Assembly: GCF_900176595.1 (NCBI RefSeq)
Contig: NZ_LT838813.1
Span: forward strand, 5,226,001 to 5,290,000
DNA length: 64,000 bases
Origin: Aquiflexum balticum DSM 16537
GTDB taxonomy: Bacteria > Bacteroidota > Bacteroidia > Cytophagales > Cyclobacteriaceae
Direction: 5' to 3'
The notes under the pieces are model-generated. The model saw nothing but the letters and a program-made list of their open reading frames with translations. It did not search any database and was not told the DNA's origin. The position numbers were made by a program, and so were the translations under genes. This document shows positions 1-10,368 of this stretch, in pieces; positions within the stretch are counted from its first letter, which is position 1, and each line of letters begins with the position of its first letter.

Positions 1-306
1 AACCAAAATCCCGATCGATATTGAATGAGGCATTTCCCATTATTTTATCCACAAATCGTAGATTTCCTAAACCAATACCCTTTCTGTATTTCCGGGTAAT
101 TTTGATTGGCCAAATTCAAAATGCAAGTCTGAATTTACAAAATAATAAACAATATCAGACCTTAGTACCTGTACAAAATTGGAACATTCCAAATCCTAAT
201 CGGCTATAGGAAATCCTAATTGGATCTAAAATTGAAATTTTGAATTCAAAATAAATCCATCAAATCTTAACCGAAGTCTTCTGACATACACTTCGATTTC
301 ACTTGC
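1..306. other. A/T-rich stretch without a recognisable gene
   Basis: No convincing coding region is seen. One short open frame (62 codons on the plus strand) has no recognisable domain and no ribosome-binding signal. The stretch lies downstream of the aconitase gene and its terminator. Confidence 0.5.
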
Positions 307-308
307 AT

Positions 309-339
309 AAAAAAAAAGCTGTGGAATCTTTCCACAGCT
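309..339 (-). terminator. Rho-independent terminator of the aconitase gene
   Basis: A perfect 10-bp inverted repeat (AGCTGTGGAA / TTCCACAGCT, 317-326 and 330-339) with a 3-nt loop is followed on the minus strand by a run of nine T (309-317). It lies about 25 bp beyond the aconitase stop codon. Confidence 0.85.
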
Positions 340-363
340 CTTACTAAAATTGTTTTTGGAAGC

Positions 364-2625
364 TCAAAGTCCCGCTTTAATTAAATTTAAAGCAGATCCG
401 GCCTTGAACCATTCAATTTGACCGGCATTGTAAGTATGGTTTACTTTAATCTCATCTTTACTTCCATCTTCATGATTCAGGACAACTGTCAACTGTTTAC
501 CTGGCGCAAAATCTCTCAAGCCAATGATATCAATGCTGTCATTTTCCTGAATCAGATCATAATCTGAAGAATTGGCAAAAGTCAATGCCAACATCCCCTG
601 CTTCTTCAGATTGGTTTCATGGATTCTGGCAAATGATTTAACCAAGATGGCCCTTACTCCCAGAAATCTGGGTTCCATAGCCGCATGTTCCCTTGAAGAA
701 CCCTCGCCATAATTTTCATCTCCTACTACAATGGAACCAACCCCTTGCATCTTATACTGACGCTGTACAGCCGGAACTTCGGCATATTCTCCATTCAATT
801 GGTTTTTCACTTTGTTGGTGGCCTCATTAAAATAGTTTACTGCTCCGATCAACATGTTGTTGGAGATATTATCCAAATGACCACGGAATCTTAACCATGG
901 ACCGGCCATGGAAATATGGTCAGTAGTACATTTTCCTTTCGCCTTGATCAACAATTTCAATCCGGTCAAGTCAGTGCCTTCCCAAGGCATGAACGGTTCC
1001 AATAATTGAAGTCTTTCCGATTTGACATCTACCTTCACTTCTACCGTAGACCCGTCTTCAGCAGGAGCTTGGTATCCTGCATCTTCCACTGCAAATCCTT
1101 TTGGAGGCAATTCCAATCCATTGGGTTCGTCCAACCTCACCTGTACACCTGCTTCATTGGTCAAAGAATCAGTCATTGGGTTGAATGTCAGATCGCCTGC
1201 AATTGCCATGGCGGTAACTATTTCCGGGGAAGCTACAAAAGAATGGGTGTTGGGATTACCATCAGCTCTTTTTGCAAAATTTCTGTTGAAAGACGTGATG
1301 ATGGAGTTTTTTTCCTGCTTTTCAGCGCCATGCCTTGCCCACTGTCCGATACAAGGTCCGCAGGCATTAGCCAATACGACACCTCCCATATTTTCAAATA
1401 TATTTAAAAACCCATCTCTTTCTACTGTAAACCTTACCTGTTCGGAACCTGGTGTGATGGTATATTCAGACTTTGCTACAAGGTTTTTATCTACTGCTTG
1501 CTGCGCCAAAGACGCAGCCCTGGAAATATCTTCATAAGAAGAGTTGGTACAGGAGCCAATCAATCCGACTTCAAGCTTTGCCGGCCAACCGTTTTCTTTT
1601 ACCGCTGCGGCAAACTTGGAAAGCGGCCAAGCCAAATCCGGAGTGAAGGGTCCATTGATATGGGGTTCAAGTTGAGAAAGGTTGATTTCAATAACCTGAT
1701 CAAAATATTTTTCAGGATTTGAATACACATCATCGTCTCCTGTTAAGTGGGCTTTGATAGCATTGGCCATATCAGCTATATCACCTCTTTCTGTACCTCT
1801 CAGGTAAGCCTCAGATTTCTCATCATAACCAAAGATGGAAGTGGTTGCCCCTATTTCCGCACCCATATTGCAGATAGTTCCTTTACCCGTTGCGGACAGA
1901 GATCTTGCACCATCTCCGAAATATTCAACTACGGCACCTGTTCCGCCTTTTACTGTAAGTATACCTGCAACTTTGAGGATTACATCCTTAGCAGAAGTCC
2001 AACCGGAAAGTTTACCGGTCAATTTTACTCCAATCAGCTTGGGGAATTTCAATTCCCAGGGAAGACCTGCCATTACATCACAGGCATCAGCACCACCGAC
2101 ACCTATGGCTATCATTCCCAAACCACCTGCATTTGGCGTGTGGGAATCTGTCCCAATCATCATTCCGCCCGGAAACGCATAGTTTTCAAGTACGACCTGA
2201 TGGATAATTCCAGCACCTGGCTTCCAGAAGCCAATACCATATTTATTTGATACAGAAGAAAGGAAATCATAAACCTCCCTGTTTTTGTCTTTAGCTTTAT
2301 CCAAATCAGCAACAGCACCTACTTCTGCCTGTATCAAGTGATCGCAATGGACAGTCGATGGAACGGCTACCTGATTGCGGCCAGCCTGCATAAACTGAAG
2401 CAGTGCCATCTGGGCTGTGGCATCCTGCATTGCTACCCTATCCGGATTAAATTCAACGTAAGATACTCCCCTTTCAAAAGCTTTTGTAGCTTCACCGTCT
2501 GTAAGGTGTGCATACAATATTTTTTCAGTCAACGTAAGAGGCCTACCTACAGCCTTTCTTGCAGCTTCAATCCTTGAAGGGAATTTGGAGTAAACCGCCT
2601 TGATCATTCCTATATCAAATGCCAT
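364..2625 (-). CDS. acn: Aconitate hydratase (mitochondrial/AcnA-type)
   Basis: The 753-residue protein is a full-length aconitase, interconverting citrate and isocitrate in the TCA cycle in the cytoplasm. Visible family motifs are DSHTPNAGG near residue 160, GSCTNSS near 358 and NACGPCIG near 421, which supply the three cysteines binding the [4Fe-4S] cluster. The swivel domain carries [11 protein letters not shown] near 567 and [10 protein letters not shown] near 640, with the substrate-binding Ser-Arg. Length and motif order match the mitochondrial-type aconitase common in Bacteroidota. The ATG at 2625 starts a typical N-terminus, and a TATCTTTG -7 box lies about 50 bp upstream. The gene appears monocistronic, with its own terminator. 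Confidence 0.97.
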   Translation of the reverse strand: MAFDIGMIKAVYSKFPSRIEAARKAVGRPLTLTEKILYAHLTDGEATKAFERGVSYVEFNPDRVAMQDATAQMALLQFMQAGRNQVAVPSTVHCDHLIQAEVGAVADLDKAKDKNREVYDFLSSVSNKYGIGFWKPGAGIIHQVVLENYAFPGGMMIGTDSHTPNAGGLGMIAIGVGGADACDVMAGLPWELKFPKLIGVKLTGKLSGWTSAKDVILKVAGILTVKGGTGAVVEYFGDGARSLSATGKGTICNMGAEIGATTSIFGYDEKSEAYLRGTERGDIADMANAIKAHLTGDDDVYSNPEKYFDQVIEINLSQLEPHINGPFTPDLAWPLSKFAAAVKENGWPAKLEVGLIGSCTNSSYEDISRAASLAQQAVDKNLVAKSEYTITPGSEQVRFTVERDGFLNIFENMGGVVLANACGPCIGQWARHGAEKQEKNSIITSFNRNFAKRADGNPNTHSFVASPEIVTAMAIAGDLTFNPMTDSLTNEAGVQVRLDEPNGLELPPKGFAVEDAGYQAPAEDGSTVEVKVDVKSERLQLLEPFMPWEGTDLTGLKLLIKAKGKCTTDHISMAGPWLRFRGHLDNISNNMLIGAVNYFNEATNKVKNQLNGEYAEVPAVQRQYKMQGVGSIVVGDENYGEGSSREHAAMEPRFLGVRAILVKSFARIHETNLKKQGMLALTFANSSDYDLIQENDSIDIIGLRDFAPGKQLTVVLNHEDGSKDEIKVNHTYNAGQIEWFKAGSALNLIKAGL

Positions 2626-2672
2626 TGGAAAATAAATTTTATAGTTTGGAAAATAATTCTTATCAATGTCCG

Positions 2673-2680
2673 CAAAGATA
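2673..2680 (-). promoter_or_regulatory. Bacteroidota-type -7 promoter box for acn
   Basis: TATCTTTG on the minus strand fits the TAnnTTTG consensus of the Bacteroidota housekeeping sigma factor. It is 48 bp upstream of the aconitase ATG. No clear -33 TTTG partner is seen, so the call rests on the -7 match and position. Confidence 0.45.
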
Positions 2681-2752
2681 AAAAAACGGACCTAAAATAG
2701 AAGTAAAAAACCGGCCGCATTATTTTTTATTATTGGAAACAAGAATAAGTGT

Positions 2753-4075
2753 TCAACATATCAAAATCCATATTCCAAATCCAAATACCAAAAAACCGCT
2801 CAGAAAGAAATAAAAGCTATATCGCAGGATATCCTTTGCACTAATTCCGGTAATGGATAACAAGGGCAAAGCCCAAAATGGTTGAAGCATATTGGTCAAT
2901 TGGTCACCATATGCAAATGAAAGTACCATGCCTGCCGGATCAATTGACATGCTTTTAGCTGCTTCCATCAATATGGGGCCCTGAATGGCCCATTGGCCGC
3001 CTCCCGACGGAATAAACAGATTGACAGCCGCAGCACTGAAAAAAGAAAACAAGGGAAAAGTTTCAGCTGATGAATTTGAAACCAAAAATTCCCCTGATAG
3101 ATCCAAAAATCCCGAATATTTCATCATGCCCAAAATTCCGGCATAAAACGGAAACTGAATCAAAATATCCGTGGCACTGTTCATTCCTTTTCCCAAAGCC
3201 TTGAAATAAGCATCTGGATTTCTGAATAAGATCAGTCCAAAACCCAACAAAACAAAATTGACGAAATTGAGATCAAAAAACCCGAGATTGTCAGATCCGG
3301 CATAGAAAAAATCAGAAAATGCCAATATCAAGATCAACGCTCCGATAATTATTCCTAAATATCCTTTCCCTGGAAGCACGGCATGATGCTTTTGGGATTT
3401 GATATCGGCTAAGGAAGATGCATTGGCTTTGGTATTTGATAAAATATAAATCACTGATATCAGGACAATAACCAAAGCCAGGTTAATCAAGAGATTGGCA
3501 GAAGAAAAAATTGTTTCATTGACTGGGATTACTCCTATCAAGTCTTCCAAAAAATGTCCTTTTTCTGCCACTTTGAGTGTAGCAGAACCGGAAAGCCCGC
3601 CATGCCAAACCATCATACCCAAATATCCTGAGGCACCTACTAAATGATAATTCAAAGATTTCCCTTTTTGAGCGGCGTTTTCCCCTATCTGCCTTGCCAA
3701 TACAGCTCCAATAATCAACCCAAAACCCCAATTCAAATACCCTGCACAAATCGTTACAATTGCTGTAATCATTACCGATTTAAGGTTACTGTCGGCAAGG
3801 TCGACAAGTTTCTTGATGCCTTTGCTAACTTGTCTGGAAACAGCAAGTGCATACCCAAAAACCAATATCAGAATCATCTGCATGGTAAATTCCATCAAAT
3901 CCCAAAAACCCTTTTGCCAAAATTTCAATACCTCAAATCCATAGACAGGAATATTTTCATGATCAGGCTTGGTGAGGAAGACCACAGCAATATACACCAT
4001 GGCACTGAGCAACAATGCAATTTTAAAGGTGGATGGAAACCAATCTTTGGATTTCGGTTTTTGATCTAATTTCAC
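2753..4075 (-). CDS. AtoE-family short-chain fatty acid permease
   Basis: A 440-residue polytopic membrane protein rich in hydrophobic segments, resembling the AtoE/TIGR00366 short-chain fatty acid transporter family. Typical stretches include NLFIPSGGGQWAIQGP and DQLTNMLQPFWALPLL, conserved in this family near the C-terminal half. Likely role: uptake of acetoacetate or butyrate-like acids across the inner membrane. The start is GTG at 4075. An in-frame stop lies just upstream, and the first ATG (residue 31) would cut into the first membrane segment, so GTG is preferred. It is divergent from the histidine kinase at 4190. Substrate is inferred from the family only. Confidence 0.85.
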   Translation of the reverse strand: MKLDQKPKSKDWFPSTFKIALLLSAMVYIAVVFLTKPDHENIPVYGFEVLKFWQKGFWDLMEFTMQMILILVFGYALAVSRQVSKGIKKLVDLADSNLKSVMITAIVTICAGYLNWGFGLIIGAVLARQIGENAAQKGKSLNYHLVGASGYLGMMVWHGGLSGSATLKVAEKGHFLEDLIGVIPVNETIFSSANLLINLALVIVLISVIYILSNTKANASSLADIKSQKHHAVLPGKGYLGIIIGALILILAFSDFFYAGSDNLGFFDLNFVNFVLLGFGLILFRNPDAYFKALGKGMNSATDILIQFPFYAGILGMMKYSGFLDLSGEFLVSNSSAETFPLFSFFSAAAVNLFIPSGGGQWAIQGPILMEAAKSMSIDPAGMVLSFAYGDQLTNMLQPFWALPLLSITGISAKDILRYSFYFFLSGFLVFGFGIWILIC

Positions 4076-4189
4076 TAATAAAGTTTTAGGATTTTAATTT
4101 AATCTTATCATTTTAGAATATGATGTAAAAATGAGCTTTTTGAACAAAAAAATTGCCTAACTTTCAATTCTTAATTAAACCCGTCCCAC

Positions 4190-5989
4190 TTGGAATTGAA
4201 TATTTTTTCTTTAATCCTGTTATTATCAGGGATATTTTCTATTGGAGTTTCCGCAGTTATTATCTTAAGACTCGGAGATATGATCCGATGGTTTGCCATC
4301 ACTATGCTTCTGATTTCCATTTGGGCTTTGGCGTATGGCTTCGAATTATCCAGTCAAAGTCTGGATACAATGCTGTTCTGGATTAAAATAGAATATATCG
4401 GCATATCCTTTGCACCGGCCGCTTGGTTGTGGTTTTGCCTGAAATACACGGGGTTGGAAAAATGGATAAATTCAAAAACGGCTGTTTTGATTTTCACTTT
4501 ACCATTGGTCACCTACCTGCTTGTTTTGACCAACAGCTACCATAATCTACATTATAAAGAGGTTTTAGTGGATTATTCAGGTCCCTTCCCACTATTAAGT
4601 ATTACCATCGGTCCCTGGTATTATATCAATACAGCCTTTTTTTATCTTTCCTTGATTTTTGGAAATATACTTTTATTGGTCCGGTTTAATAATGCTGATT
4701 CTTTATACAAAAAGCAGTCTAATCTTTTGATCATTGCCGGATTTGTACCTTGGGCATTTAATATTGTTTATCTCTTTGGATTCAGACCATTTGGCCATAT
4801 TGATATGACCCCATATGCTTTTTTGTTTTCCTATATATTCATCGGAATAGGCTTGTTGAAATTCGACCTATTTGATTTAAAACCTATAGCGAGAGATAAA
4901 GTATTTGAATTGATTACAAAGGGCATTTTAGTCCTTGACCCCAAAGAAAGGATAATTGACTTTAACAATCCGGTATTAAAAATCCTCAACAATCCAGGTC
5001 ACTCGCTGATCGGGAAATCCATCACAGAAGTATTTGGTGAGAACCATATTATCGATTCCCAAATTAAAAAAAGAGAAAAAATCTCTTTTGAACTTGCAAT
5101 GGATCTGAATGAACCCAAAATGTATTACTCTATCAATATCATTCCCATTTTTAACAAAAAAAATGTATTCAGAGGAGCAATAATTTTGATGGTGGATATT
5201 ACCTCCCAAAAAGAAAACCAAAACAAACTCCAACAACAAGCAGAGGAACTCAGAAAAACCAATTCACTCAAAGACAAATTATTTACCATTATTTCCCATG
5301 ACCTTAAAGGACCCATTCTTGGTGTCAGAGAACTGATTAAACTTACCAATGATGGTGTAATCAGCAGGGATGAATTTTTCGATATCCTTCCCGAAGTGAA
5401 CAGAAATATGGATTCTGTTTCAGTATTGCTCGAAAATCTATTGGCTTGGACCAGCAGTCAACTAAAAGGAGAAATGATTGAAAAGAGCGTTTTCAATTTA
5501 GAGTCTTTGATTCAGCAGCAATTTTCCTTGTTTGAAAAAACTGCATCTCAAAAAGGAATTCGATTGAAAATGGAGAAATTTGGTGAAAGTGACGTATATG
5601 CCGACAAGAATATGATAGACCTTACCATCAGGAATTTAATCAGCAATGCGATGAAGTTTTCAGGTGCAAACGACGTGATATCAGTGGTATTGAAAGAGAA
5701 AGAAAGCGAGGTCTACATAAAAGTCAAGGATACGGGAGCGGGTATAGATCCGGAAAATCTCCAGAAATTAAGAAACAAAGAATCGATCACGACATTAGGA
5801 AAAAACAAGGAATCCGGCACAGGTCTCGGACTATTACTTGTTCAGGAATACATAGCAAAAAACGGGGGAAAACTTTATATCCAAAGCATTTTGAACGAGG
5901 GAAGTGATTTCAGTTTTTATTTGCCCAAATTCAGCGCAAATCAATCTAAACCAGACAAAAACGACAAAGTATCCACCCCATCTGCATAA
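4190..5989 (+). CDS. Membrane histidine kinase with N-terminal 7TM and PAS domains
   Basis: A 599-residue sensor kinase. Residues 1-225 hold about seven hydrophobic segments of the HisKA_7TM type, followed by a PAS-like region (about 240-345), a coiled coil (about 345-362) and the HisKA box with phospho-acceptor His370 in ISHDLKGP. The ATPase domain shows the N box (NLISNAMKFS, near 482), DTGAGI (near 514) and GTGLGL (near 544). No receiver domain follows and no response regulator gene is adjacent, so the partner is unknown. The start is TTG at 4190: an in-frame stop lies 18 bp upstream and the first ATG would remove the first helix. Its 3' end overlaps the convergent LuxC-like gene by 49 bp. 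Confidence 0.92.
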   Translation: MELNIFSLILLLSGIFSIGVSAVIILRLGDMIRWFAITMLLISIWALAYGFELSSQSLDTMLFWIKIEYIGISFAPAAWLWFCLKYTGLEKWINSKTAVLIFTLPLVTYLLVLTNSYHNLHYKEVLVDYSGPFPLLSITIGPWYYINTAFFYLSLIFGNILLLVRFNNADSLYKKQSNLLIIAGFVPWAFNIVYLFGFRPFGHIDMTPYAFLFSYIFIGIGLLKFDLFDLKPIARDKVFELITKGILVLDPKERIIDFNNPVLKILNNPGHSLIGKSITEVFGENHIIDSQIKKREKISFELAMDLNEPKMYYSINIIPIFNKKNVFRGAIILMVDITSQKENQNKLQQQAEELRKTNSLKDKLFTIISHDLKGPILGVRELIKLTNDGVISRDEFFDILPEVNRNMDSVSVLLENLLAWTSSQLKGEMIEKSVFNLESLIQQQFSLFEKTASQKGIRLKMEKFGESDVYADKNMIDLTIRNLISNAMKFSGANDVISVVLKEKESEVYIKVKDTGAGIDPENLQKLRNKESITTLGKNKESGTGLGLLLVQEYIAKNGGKLYIQSILNEGSDFSFYLPKFSANQSKPDKNDKVSTPSA

Positions 5990-6957
5990 TCCCCCAACGA
6001 AGGGCATTGGGCATTTCCAAAATCAATGGTTCCGGGGTACCACCCATGGTTACTGACAATACATTGAATTTTTTCTTTATTCTCTGATAGGAGCCGATCT
6101 AATCCGGCACGTTCATCATAAATCTCATAAAACAAAACAGCAATCGGAGAAACCATTAAGTCACTTTCCTTTAAAAGGAGGAAGCCATTATCCAAATGAT
6201 CATCCTTATTGACCAGATAAATGGATTTATTGTACTCATAGTTATTAAAATATTTATAGTGATTGGCTATATGCTTAAAATCTGCTATCGCATCAAGAAA
6301 ACCAATCAGCTGACCTTTATCTTTAATGTAAATTTTTGACACATTCCTACAGCCAAGTCCGAAATATTGAAATACATCTTCAGCCAACCTTCGAAAATCC
6401 TCATTTTTTTCGCTTCCATCCAGAATACCCACAGAGGTCCTGTTCTTTCTGATAATATGCGGATATTTTCCAAAGTAATAATCAAAATACCTTGCCGAAT
6501 TATCACTTCCTGTAGCTATATAGGCAGTTTTGGATTTCAGCATTTCTTCGATGGAAATAAACTTATCAAATCTTGGCTCAATAGCAATAATTTGGTCAAT
6601 GATCCATCTCATCAATACCTGATCTGAACTGCTCAACTTGACACATGCCTGATGTCCCGCCATCAATACACACAGCAAGTCATCAAATCCAACAGCAGGA
6701 ATATTTCCTGCCATTAAAATGCCGATGCTTTTGGGGTTTTTGATATTTTGCAGATCATAAGGTTCAATCCATTTTTCCAGTTTTTCTTTGGTGAGATTAG
6801 CCCTCAAAGCCTGGATGGCACTTTTCGTGTTTTCAGGAGTAAACCATGGATTGTTATTTTCAACTTGGATGGCCAATTCAGAAAAATCATTCTGAAAAAA
6901 ACTTTCGAATCTTTCTCCCAATCTGACAAATGCCTCTATTCTGTCCTCAAGCGTCAT
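5941..6957 (-). CDS. LuxC-like acyl-CoA reductase family protein
   Basis: A 338-residue protein with the features of the LuxC/acyl-CoA reductase family (aldehyde dehydrogenase-like fold). A nucleotide-binding-like MAGNIPAVG stretch lies at residues 82-90 and a GLGCRNVS motif near Cys203, the likely acyl-thioester nucleophile. Family members reduce acyl-CoA to aldehyde, but this Bacteroidota branch is not well characterised and the substrate cannot be read here. It is divergently transcribed from a 2[4Fe-4S] ferredoxin gene, which could supply electrons; this is inference. Its last 49 bp overlap the convergent histidine kinase gene. A TATCTTTG box lies 17 bp upstream of the ATG. Confidence 0.8.
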   Translation of the reverse strand: MTLEDRIEAFVRLGERFESFFQNDFSELAIQVENNNPWFTPENTKSAIQALRANLTKEKLEKWIEPYDLQNIKNPKSIGILMAGNIPAVGFDDLLCVLMAGHQACVKLSSSDQVLMRWIIDQIIAIEPRFDKFISIEEMLKSKTAYIATGSDNSARYFDYYFGKYPHIIRKNRTSVGILDGSEKNEDFRRLAEDVFQYFGLGCRNVSKIYIKDKGQLIGFLDAIADFKHIANHYKYFNNYEYNKSIYLVNKDDHLDNGFLLLKESDLMVSPIAVLFYEIYDERAGLDRLLSENKEKIQCIVSNHGWYPGTIDFGNAQCPSLGDYADGVDTLSFLSGLD

Positions 6958-6973
6958 TTATTTAAATTTTGAC

Positions 6974-6981
6974 CAAAGATA
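6974..6981 (-). promoter_or_regulatory. -7 promoter box for the LuxC-like gene
   Basis: TATCTTTG on the minus strand matches TAnnTTTG. It ends 17 bp upstream of the ATG at 6957, implying a very short leader. No -33 element was identified. Confidence 0.4.
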
Positions 6982-7070
6982 TTCAAAAGTAAAGGAATAA
7001 AATTTTGAAAGAATGATTAAAAATTAATTAGCATGACAACTTTTTTTTACGTGATTTGTTAAATGATTAT

Positions 7071-7445
<375 letters not shown>

Positions 7446-7446
7446 G

Positions 7447-7470
7447 AAGAGGGGAAACCCTCTTTTTTTT
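7447..7470 (+). terminator. Rho-independent terminator of the ferredoxin gene
   Basis: A 7-bp stem (AAGAGGG / CCCTCTT) closes a GAAA tetraloop and runs into a T tract. It starts 2 bp after the ferredoxin stop codon. Confidence 0.9.
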
Positions 7471-7616
7471 GATTTCTTGAAGGTTAAAAACGCATTTAAG
7501 CACTGAAATTGATTGTTTTTAAAAAAAACCGGATAATCCCTTGAATATATTTTTTGAATTGATTTAACTTGTCACGTTAAATTATTAAAAATCCAAACAT
7601 TTTAAAACCTTGCACA

Positions 7617-7946
7617 GTGGAAGACTATAGAGGAAATGACAGAGAAGAGATCTTCTCAAAAAGAGTAAAGGCTGGAAAGAGAACTTACTTTTTTGACGTG
7701 AAAGCCACAAAATCCAATGATTATTATTTAACTATCACAGAAAGTAAAAGGCGCTTAAAAGATGACTCCTTTGTATTTGAAAAGCATAAAATTTTCCTAT
7801 ACAAAGAAGATTTCGGAAAATTTATTGAGGCTTTGCAGGAAGCCGTGGACCATGTGAAGACAGATCTTTTGCCCGATTTTGATTTCTCTCAATTTGATAA
7901 CGATGATTCGCAAAGTGAGTTTGACGATGAATTGAAATGGGAGTAA
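7617..7946 (+). CDS. PUR-family (DUF3276) nucleic-acid-binding protein
   Basis: A 109-residue protein of the DUF3276/PUR-alpha-like family found across Bacteroidota and in Borrelia (BpuR). The conserved core (IFSKRVKAGKRTYFFDVK, then YYLTITESKRR and KIFLYKEDFGKF) occupies residues 11-75, followed by an acidic tail rich in Asp/Glu. Family knowledge suggests single-stranded DNA/RNA binding and possibly post-transcriptional regulation; the target here is unknown. The start is GTG at 7617, giving the usual family N-terminus (MEDYR). It stands alone between the ferredoxin terminator and an AI-2E family permease. Confidence 0.88.
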   Translation: MEDYRGNDREEIFSKRVKAGKRTYFFDVKATKSNDYYLTITESKRRLKDDSFVFEKHKIFLYKEDFGKFIEALQEAVDHVKTDLLPDFDFSQFDNDDSQSEFDDELKWE

Positions 7947-8067
7947 ACCTTCCTTTTTGATTAATCCGGAAAAGGAAACATCAATAGGTAGATCCCGGTC
8001 AATCATTGATTCTAATTTCTTCTATAATATTTCGATGTTTCTTTTTCCTTTATAATATTTGATCTTT

Positions 8068-9150
8068 ATGAAAAGGCCGGTCTTATACCTCATTATTGCA
8101 ATTCTTGTTTTTTTCCTATTAGGCTGGTATTTTTCGAACATTACGCAATATTTTATTTTTTCTTTGGTGATTGCGGCCATTTTGAGACCGCTTACCAACA
8201 GAATCAATTCTGTACACCTGATGGGCCAACACGTTCCGCGATGGTTGTCGATTCTGTTGTCCTTTGCTTTGGTAATCAATGTAATATTCCTGATCAGCCT
8301 GCTTTTTGTGCCGCTTATCAGCGCTCAGATTCAAATGATTTCTTCTTATGATCTGGATTACATTTATGAAAGGATCCAAAATCCAATTGGGCGGATTGAA
8401 GATTTACTTATTCAATTTGAAATAATTAAAAGTGAGCCGGGTTTTTTGATTATGCAGGTGCGGGAGAATCTTGTGGCCGGCTTCGGGAAGGTCAATTTTC
8501 AGGGTTTGATCAATACCATCATCAATACTACAAGTTCCTTCCTGGTCGCCGTCATGGCGGTAAGCTTCATCACCTTTTTTCTTTTGCTGGAAAACGGTAT
8601 GTTGAGAAAAAACATCATGAATCTGATTCCCAACGCCTATTTTGAACTGGCGGTTTCGACTTTCAACAAAGTGGAGAAATTGCTTTCCAATTACCTTGTG
8701 GGCCTTTTGATTCAGATTACCTGTATTTTTTCATTGGCTGCGATTGGTCTTACCCTGATGGATATTGACTATGCGCTCACTATTGCCATGTTTGCAGCAG
8801 TGGCCAATCTTATACCCTACGCAGGTCCTATTTTGGGAACTGCCTTTGGGGTGATTGTCGGATTATCTACCGGCAATTTTGATCAATCAAATGAAATCAC
8901 CCTGATGATTTTTAAGATTCTGTCCGTATTTGCCATGGTACAGGTTACTGACAATGTTATTTTACAGCCATTGATTTTTTCTAAATCTGTAAAAGCACAT
9001 CCGCTTGAAATTTTTGTTGTTATCTTTGCCGGAGCAAAAATCGCCGGTATACTGGGGATGATATTTGCAATCCCTGTTTACACCATATTTAGGGTTTCTT
9101 TCATGGAATTCTATATCGGGTATAAAGAATATAAAATCTTTAAAATCTAA
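8068..9150 (+). CDS. AI-2E family (PerM/TqsA-like) transporter
   Basis: A 360-residue integral membrane protein of the AI-2E transporter superfamily. It has two N-terminal hydrophobic helices, a soluble loop (about 80-140) and a C-terminal membrane bundle containing the family-typical stretches [12 protein letters not shown] and [23 protein letters not shown]. Family members export signalling molecules or act as Na+/H+ antiporters, so the name does not prove AI-2 transport. ATG at 8068 is preferred over a TTG three codons upstream. The ychF gene starts 14 bp downstream, suggesting co-transcription. Confidence 0.88.
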   Translation: MKRPVLYLIIAILVFFLLGWYFSNITQYFIFSLVIAAILRPLTNRINSVHLMGQHVPRWLSILLSFALVINVIFLISLLFVPLISAQIQMISSYDLDYIYERIQNPIGRIEDLLIQFEIIKSEPGFLIMQVRENLVAGFGKVNFQGLINTIINTTSSFLVAVMAVSFITFFLLLENGMLRKNIMNLIPNAYFELAVSTFNKVEKLLSNYLVGLLIQITCIFSLAAIGLTLMDIDYALTIAMFAAVANLIPYAGPILGTAFGVIVGLSTGNFDQSNEITLMIFKILSVFAMVQVTDNVILQPLIFSKSVKAHPLEIFVVIFAGAKIAGILGMIFAIPVYTIFRVSFMEFYIGYKEYKIFKI

Positions 9151-9164
9151 AAAGACAATTATTA

Positions 9165-10262
9165 ATGGCTTTACAATGTGGTATCGTTGGACTCCCCAAC
9201 GTTGGAAAATCTACTTTATTCAATGCAATTTCAAGTGCCCGGGCCGAGGCGGCAAACTTTCCTTTCTGTACAATTGAACCCAATGTCGGAGTGGTGACAG
9301 TCCCGGACAAGAGACTCAATATTTTGGAAGTGCTGGTCAAACCCAATAGAGTGGTGCCCACAGTAATAGAATTTGTGGATATTGCCGGTCTGGTTAAAGG
9401 GGCAAGCAAAGGTGAAGGCCTGGGAAATAAGTTTTTGGCAAACATCCGGGAAGTGGATGCCATCATACATGTGATCAGGTGTTTTGAGGATGAAAATATC
9501 GTTCACGTGGCAGGCGGAGTTGACCCGATTTTTGATAAAGAAGTCATTGATACAGAACTTCAGCTGAAGGATCTGGAATCCGTCGAGAAAAAGATTGCAC
9601 GGATAGAAAAAATAGCCAAGTCAGGAGACGCCAAAGCAAAAAAAGAGTTGGAGGTCCTTAACCAGTTCAAGAAAGGACTTCAGGAGGGCAAAAATGCCCG
9701 CGCTTTGGAAATCGAAAAAGAGGATCTTGAAGCAGTCAGAGACCTGCATTTATTGACTATCAAACCTGTCCTGTATGTAGCCAATGTAGATGAGAACAGT
9801 ATCATTGACGGCAACAAATTTGTCGAACAACTCAAAGAAAATGTGAAGGAAGAGAATGCCGATGTAATAGTACTCTGTGCGGCAATCGAATCTCAAATCG
9901 CGGAATTGGATGAACCTGAAGAAAAAGAATTGTTTCTTTCCGAATATGGATTAGATGAAAGCGGATTGAATAAATTAATTTCAGCTGCTTATAAATTATT
10001 GGATCTGATCACTTATTTCACTGCCGGCGTTCAGGAAGTGCGGGCTTGGACCATTAAAAAAGGATGGAAGGCTCCACAGGCTGCCGGAGTGATTCATACT
10101 GACTTTGAAAGGGGATTTATCAAAGCTGAAGTAATAAAACTTTCTGATTATGAAACCTATAAATCGGAAGCTACGTGTAGAGATAACGGCAAAATCGCCA
10201 TTGAAGGGAAGGAATATGTAGTTCAAGATGGTGACATCATGCATTTTAGATTCAATGTTTGA
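9165..10262 (+). CDS. ychF: Redox-regulated ATPase YchF (Obg-like P-loop protein)
   Basis: A 365-residue universally conserved P-loop NTPase. The G1 loop GLPNVGKST is at residues 9-17 and G3 is in [19 protein letters not shown]. The G4 position reads NVDE (207-210), the NxxE variant that gives YchF preference for ATP over GTP. A coiled-coil insertion (about 125-190) and a C-terminal TGS domain (about 283-363) complete the family layout. It associates with ribosomes and is a negative regulator of oxidative stress responses in studied bacteria. It lies 14 bp after the AI-2E family permease. Confidence 0.97.
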   Translation: MALQCGIVGLPNVGKSTLFNAISSARAEAANFPFCTIEPNVGVVTVPDKRLNILEVLVKPNRVVPTVIEFVDIAGLVKGASKGEGLGNKFLANIREVDAIIHVIRCFEDENIVHVAGGVDPIFDKEVIDTELQLKDLESVEKKIARIEKIAKSGDAKAKKELEVLNQFKKGLQEGKNARALEIEKEDLEAVRDLHLLTIKPVLYVANVDENSIIDGNKFVEQLKENVKEENADVIVLCAAIESQIAELDEPEEKELFLSEYGLDESGLNKLISAAYKLLDLITYFTAGVQEVRAWTIKKGWKAPQAAGVIHTDFERGFIKAEVIKLSDYETYKSEATCRDNGKIAIEGKEYVVQDGDIMHFRFNV

Positions 10263-10285
10263 CAAAAGAATTGAAAAATAATTTG

Positions 10286-10293
10286 TACTTTTG
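10286..10293 (+). promoter_or_regulatory. -7 promoter box for the Cas6-like gene
   Basis: TACTTTTG matches TAnnTTTG. A TTTG at 10258-10261, overlapping the ychF stop, is 24 bp upstream, slightly wider than the usual spacing. This suggests the Cas6-like gene has its own promoter with a leader of about 70 nt. Confidence 0.45.
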
Positions 10294-10368
10294 AAAGAAA
10301 CCAAAGTATTTGCATAACCTTATTAAAAAATAGTTAAATAATTGTTTCATTTTCATTTTTAAAAAACC

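Noticed and set aside
21-209. 62-codon plus-strand frame at the left edge
   Set aside because: No recognisable features, no ribosome-binding site and A/T-rich non-coding context.
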